Below, piece after piece: positions 9,244-11,480 of a stretch of 11,480 nt of DNA (position 1 is the stretch's first letter; each line of letters starts with the position of its first letter). Where the stretch lies: the NCBI GenBank assembly GCA_946482115.1, contig CAMLQP010000073.1, positions 1 through 11,480 of the forward strand, written 5' to 3'. The notes under the pieces are model-generated. The model was given only the letters and a program-made list of their open reading frames with translations. It was not told the DNA's origin and did no database searches. The DNA comes from an uncultured Comamonadaceae bacterium. GTDB taxonomy: Bacteria > Pseudomonadota > Gammaproteobacteria > Burkholderiales > Burkholderiaceae. A program made the position numbers and the translations under genes.

Positions 9244-9936
9244 TCAGAAAGCCGGCAGCATGGAGGAAGCCAGGGGCTTGGGGCCCGCGCCGTCCTGGCG
9301 CCTCGTGGTCTTCATGGGGCGAAAACGCCCTTCCTTGTCCACGCTGCCTTCCACCAGTTCATAGGCGCCGGTGATGAGGTTGTGACTTTCGCGCGACCCG
9401 GTGCCCTGCGCGCGGGCCTCGGTGCGCACGTCCAGACCGATGAGCTCGAAGCCCGGGTGGCGCGCGTCGCTGGGCAGCAGGCCGCGCAGGCGCCAGATGG
9501 CCTCGTGGCTGGTGAGTTCGGCCACCGAGGCCGTGCTGCCGTGCACCGTGAGCACCGCGCCGCGCGTGTTCAGGCGCACGCTCCAGCTGGACGTGGGGTC
9601 GTCGCGGCACTGCAGGCAATTCATGAAGGTGGCCCATTCCCAGGCCTCGAACTGGCCCTGGCCGGTGCGCGCGCCCATCAGCAGCGCATGGCGCTCACCG
9701 TGCCGCAGCAGCCAGACATCGGCCGACGTGTCGGGCTGGCTGGCCGACACCGGCAGGCGCACCCGCTGCAACACCTCGGCCCCGGCCGGCACAAAGGATT
9801 GCGGCCCCGGCGCCACCGAGGGCACCTCGAGCCGCGGCCTGAGAGGCGCCGGAGCGGGCTGCGCCAGGGCCGTGGCCAGTGCCCAGGCACAGCCGCCAGC
9901 CAGCAGGCCGCGAATTACCATCCTTTGCATGGACAT
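9244..9936 (-). CDS. Exported protein of unknown function with a CxxC pair
   Basis: I do not recognise this 230-residue protein. The N-terminus (basic MSMQRMVIR, hydrophobic residues 10-22, then ATALA-QPAP) looks like a Sec signal peptide cut near residue 25, followed by a proline-rich linker (26-45). C16 is not in a convincing lipobox, so it is probably periplasmic rather than a lipoprotein. The mature part has a MNCLQC motif (C107, C110) next to RDDPTSSW, then mixed polar sequence suggesting beta structure; the last 30 residues are basic and low in structure. The CxxC could bind metal or form a disulfide, but no thioredoxin or haem context is visible. The ATG at 9936 has G-rich sequence immediately upstream; ATG 9930 has better spacing (about eight bases) from the GGGGGG run and may be the true start. 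It lies 51 bases after the GNAT gene and 115 before olsB. Confidence 0.75.
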   Translation of the reverse strand: MSMQRMVIRGLLAGGCAWALATALAQPAPAPLRPRLEVPSVAPGPQSFVPAGAEVLQRVRLPVSASQPDTSADVWLLRHGERHALLMGARTGQGQFEAWEWATFMNCLQCRDDPTSSWSVRLNTRGAVLTVHGSTASVAELTSHEAIWRLRGLLPSDARHPGFELIGLDVRTEARAQGTGSRESHNLITGAYELVEGSVDKEGRFRPMKTTRRQDGAGPKPLASSMLPAF

Positions 9937-9987
9937 GTCCCCCCGCTGTCGTCGTGATGCGCGGCAGTATGGCCGTCTACGGCCGTT

Positions 9988-10470
9988 TCAGTCCAGCCAT
10001 TTCTGGAGAAAGCGCGCCTCGCCCATGGCCGGGTCAAGCTGGTAGCCCGCGAAGCCCAGCCGCTGGTACAGACGCAGCGCGGGCATGTTGCCCGAGAGCA
10101 CTTCCAGCGTGAGCTTGACCGCACCGCGCTGGCGCGCCACGGCCTCGGCCTGTTCGAGCATGCGTTCGGCGATGCGCCGGCCCCGGTGCGAGGCCAGCAC
10201 GGCCACGTCGTGGACATTGACCAAAGGCCGGCAGGCGAAGGTGGAGAACCCTTCGATGCAGTTGACCAGCCCCACGGGGGCGTCGCCGTCGAAAGCCAGG
10301 ACGCTGAAGGCCTGCGGGCGCCGCGCCAGCTCGGCGGCGAGGTGGGCCTTGGCGTGGTCGCTCAGCGGGTGGCCGCCGCCGGCCGGGTCGCTGGCGTAGG
10401 CATCCAGCAGCATCACCAGCGCCGCCGCATCGGCCGGGGCGGCGTAGTCGGCCAGACGGACGGTGATCAT
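9988..10470 (-). CDS. GNAT-family N-acetyltransferase
   Basis: Single-domain GNAT acetyltransferase of 160 residues, the usual size. The acetyl-CoA pyrophosphate loop is HRGRRIA (95-101) after the beta strand [12 protein letters not shown] (84-95). [21 protein letters not shown] (120-140) is the typical motif B region with the conserved asparagine, tyrosine and GF turn. No membrane or export signal. The substrate cannot be predicted; such proteins acetylate amines in small molecules or protein N-termini. ATG 10470 overlaps the glmM stop by four bases (ATGA), and no Shine-Dalgarno is visible, so translation is likely coupled to glmM. A start at 10500 inside glmM is open but would add ten residues with no GNAT match. 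After its stop there is only a small GC hairpin (9971-9984) with no U-run. Confidence 0.9.
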   Translation of the reverse strand: MITVRLADYAAPADAAALVMLLDAYASDPAGGGHPLSDHAKAHLAAELARRPQAFSVLAFDGDAPVGLVNCIEGFSTFACRPLVNVHDVAVLASHRGRRIAERMLEQAEAVARQRGAVKLTLEVLSGNMPALRLYQRLGFAGYQLDPAMGEARFLQKWLD

Positions 10471-11480
10471 GCGAGGGTGGTCGCCAGACGCTCGGCGCAA
10501 CGCTTGGCCAGCGCCGCGTCGCGAGCCTCCACCATCACGCGCAGCAGCGGCTCGGTGCCGCTGGCCCGGATCAGCACCCGGCCCTGGCCGGCCAGTTCGG
10601 CCTCCACCGCGCGCTGCTCGGCCTGCAGGCCGGCGTGGTTCTTCCAGTCGGTGCCGGGCGCGATGCGCACGTTGATCAGCGTCTGCGGGAACAGCTGCAG
10701 CCCGCCCAGCAGATCCGCCAGCCCACGGCCGCTGCGCACGCAGGCCTGCAGCACCTGCAGCGCCGACACCAGGCCGTCACCGGTGGTCTGGCGGTCCAGC
10801 ACCAGCAGATGGCCCGATCCCTCACCGCCCAGCAGCCAGCCGCGCTGCAGCAGCTCTTCCAGCACGTATCGGTCACCCACCTTGGCGCGCACCAGCGGCA
10901 CGCCCTTGGCCTTGAGCGCCAGCTCCACCGCCATGTTGGTCATCAGCGTGCCCACCACGCCCGGCACCACCTCGTCGCGGCCCAGGCGCTCGTCGGCCAG
11001 CAGGTAGATCAGCTCGTCGCCGTTGTAGAGGCGGCCTGCGGCATCGACCACCTGCAGCCGGTCGGCATCGCCGTCCAGGGCGAAGCCGATGTCGGCGCGG
11101 TGTGCCTTGACCGCATCCACCAGCGCCTGCGGGTGGGTGGCGCCCACGCCCTGGTTGATGTTGAGCCCGTCGGGCGACACGCCGATGGCCACCACCTCGG
11201 CGCCCAGCTCGTGGAACACCTTGGGCGCGATCTGGTAGGCCGCGCCATGGGCGGCGTCGATCACGACCTTGACGCCCTTGAGGCTCAGGTCCTTGTCGAA
11301 GGTGCTCTTGCAGAACTCGATGTAGCGGCCGGCGGCGTCATCGAGCCGGCGTGCCTTGCCGAGGGCGGCGGAATCCACCCACACGGGCGGCTCCTGCAGC
11401 GCCGCCTCCACGGCCAGCTCCCACTCGTCGGGCAGCTTGGCGCCCTGGGCGTTGAAGAACTTGATGCCGTTGTCGGCGAA
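10467..11480 (-). CDS. glmM: Phosphoglucosamine mutase, C-terminal three quarters, cut by window edge
   Basis: GlmM converts glucosamine-6-phosphate to glucosamine-1-phosphate, the step before UDP-GlcNAc for peptidoglycan and lipopolysaccharide. About 337 residues are visible of an expected 445 or so. The N-terminal domain with the catalytic phosphoserine is outside the window. The frame is open to the last base, where [16 protein letters not shown] is recognisable. The magnesium loop ALDGDADR (fragment residues 134-141) and the phosphate-binding loop [15 protein letters not shown] (305-319) are intact, as is the sugar-binding segment GEGSGHLL. An internal GTG at 11411 could be mistaken for a start. 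The gene ends in a four-base overlap with the GNAT gene. It is essential and expected to be constitutively expressed with upstream folP/ftsH-type neighbours, though these are not visible here. Confidence 0.97.
   Translation of the reverse strand, partial: FADNGIKFFNAQGAKLPDEWELAVEAALQEPPVWVDSAALGKARRLDDAAGRYIEFCKSTFDKDLSLKGVKVVIDAAHGAAYQIAPKVFHELGAEVVAIGVSPDGLNINQGVGATHPQALVDAVKAHRADIGFALDGDADRLQVVDAAGRLYNGDELIYLLADERLGRDEVVPGVVGTLMTNMAVELALKAKGVPLVRAKVGDRYVLEELLQRGWLLGGEGSGHLLVLDRQTTGDGLVSALQVLQACVRSGRGLADLLGGLQLFPQTLINVRIAPGTDWKNHAGLQAEQRAVEAELAGQGRVLIRASGTEPLLRVMVEARDAALAKRCAERLATTLA

Noticed and set aside
9971..9984. GC hairpin after the GNAT gene as a terminator
   Set aside because: Only five base pairs (GGCCG-TAGA-CGGCC) with no following U-run, so rho-independent termination is not supported.

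Overview
The window is GC-rich, densely packed chromosome in which every gene I can support lies on the minus strand, so transcription runs from high to low coordinates. Codon use, protein matches and gene content (GlmM, PPK1, a fused MrpAB, OlsB) suggest a betaproteobacterium, probably Burkholderiales and Comamonadaceae-like. That placement comes from recall of protein families, not from a search. There are no rRNA or tRNA genes, CRISPR arrays, insertion sequences or phage genes.

In transcription order the layout is: (1) the 3' part of glmM (peptidoglycan/LPS precursor), overlapped by four bases by a GNAT acetyltransferase; (2) an unrecognised exported protein with a CxxC pair; (3) a tight three-gene set: an OlsB-like ornithine N-acyltransferase, a PlcP-like metallophosphoesterase and a family-4 glycosyltransferase; (4) ppk (polyphosphate kinase) and sixA (phosphohistidine phosphatase); (5) a group-2 Mrp Na+/H+ antiporter operon: mrpA fused to mrpB, then mrpC, then mrpD, which leaves the window at base 1.

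The most interesting part is 3796-9210. OlsB makes the lyso form of phosphorus-free ornithine lipid. PlcP-type enzymes strip phosphate-bearing head groups from phospholipids to give diacylglycerol. GT4 enzymes next to PlcP in other bacteria turn that diacylglycerol into glycolipid. Together these are the parts of phosphate-starvation membrane remodelling. The sequence supports this independently: upstream of olsB there are four PHO-box-like half-sites in 11-base register, followed after exactly 10 bases by a -10-like hexamer. A second, better PHO box (CTGTCAC GAAA CGGTCAC) lies inside the 3' end of the glycosyltransferase gene, again exactly 10 bases before a -10 hexamer (AATAAT), and points into ppk-sixA. 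The reading is a PhoB-controlled locus that joins phospholipid replacement to polyphosphate metabolism. Most genes overlap or are separated by fewer than 20 bases, so the five genes may also be read as one transcript with an internal Pho promoter. The Mrp operon appears separate, with a 73-base gap and no PHO box.
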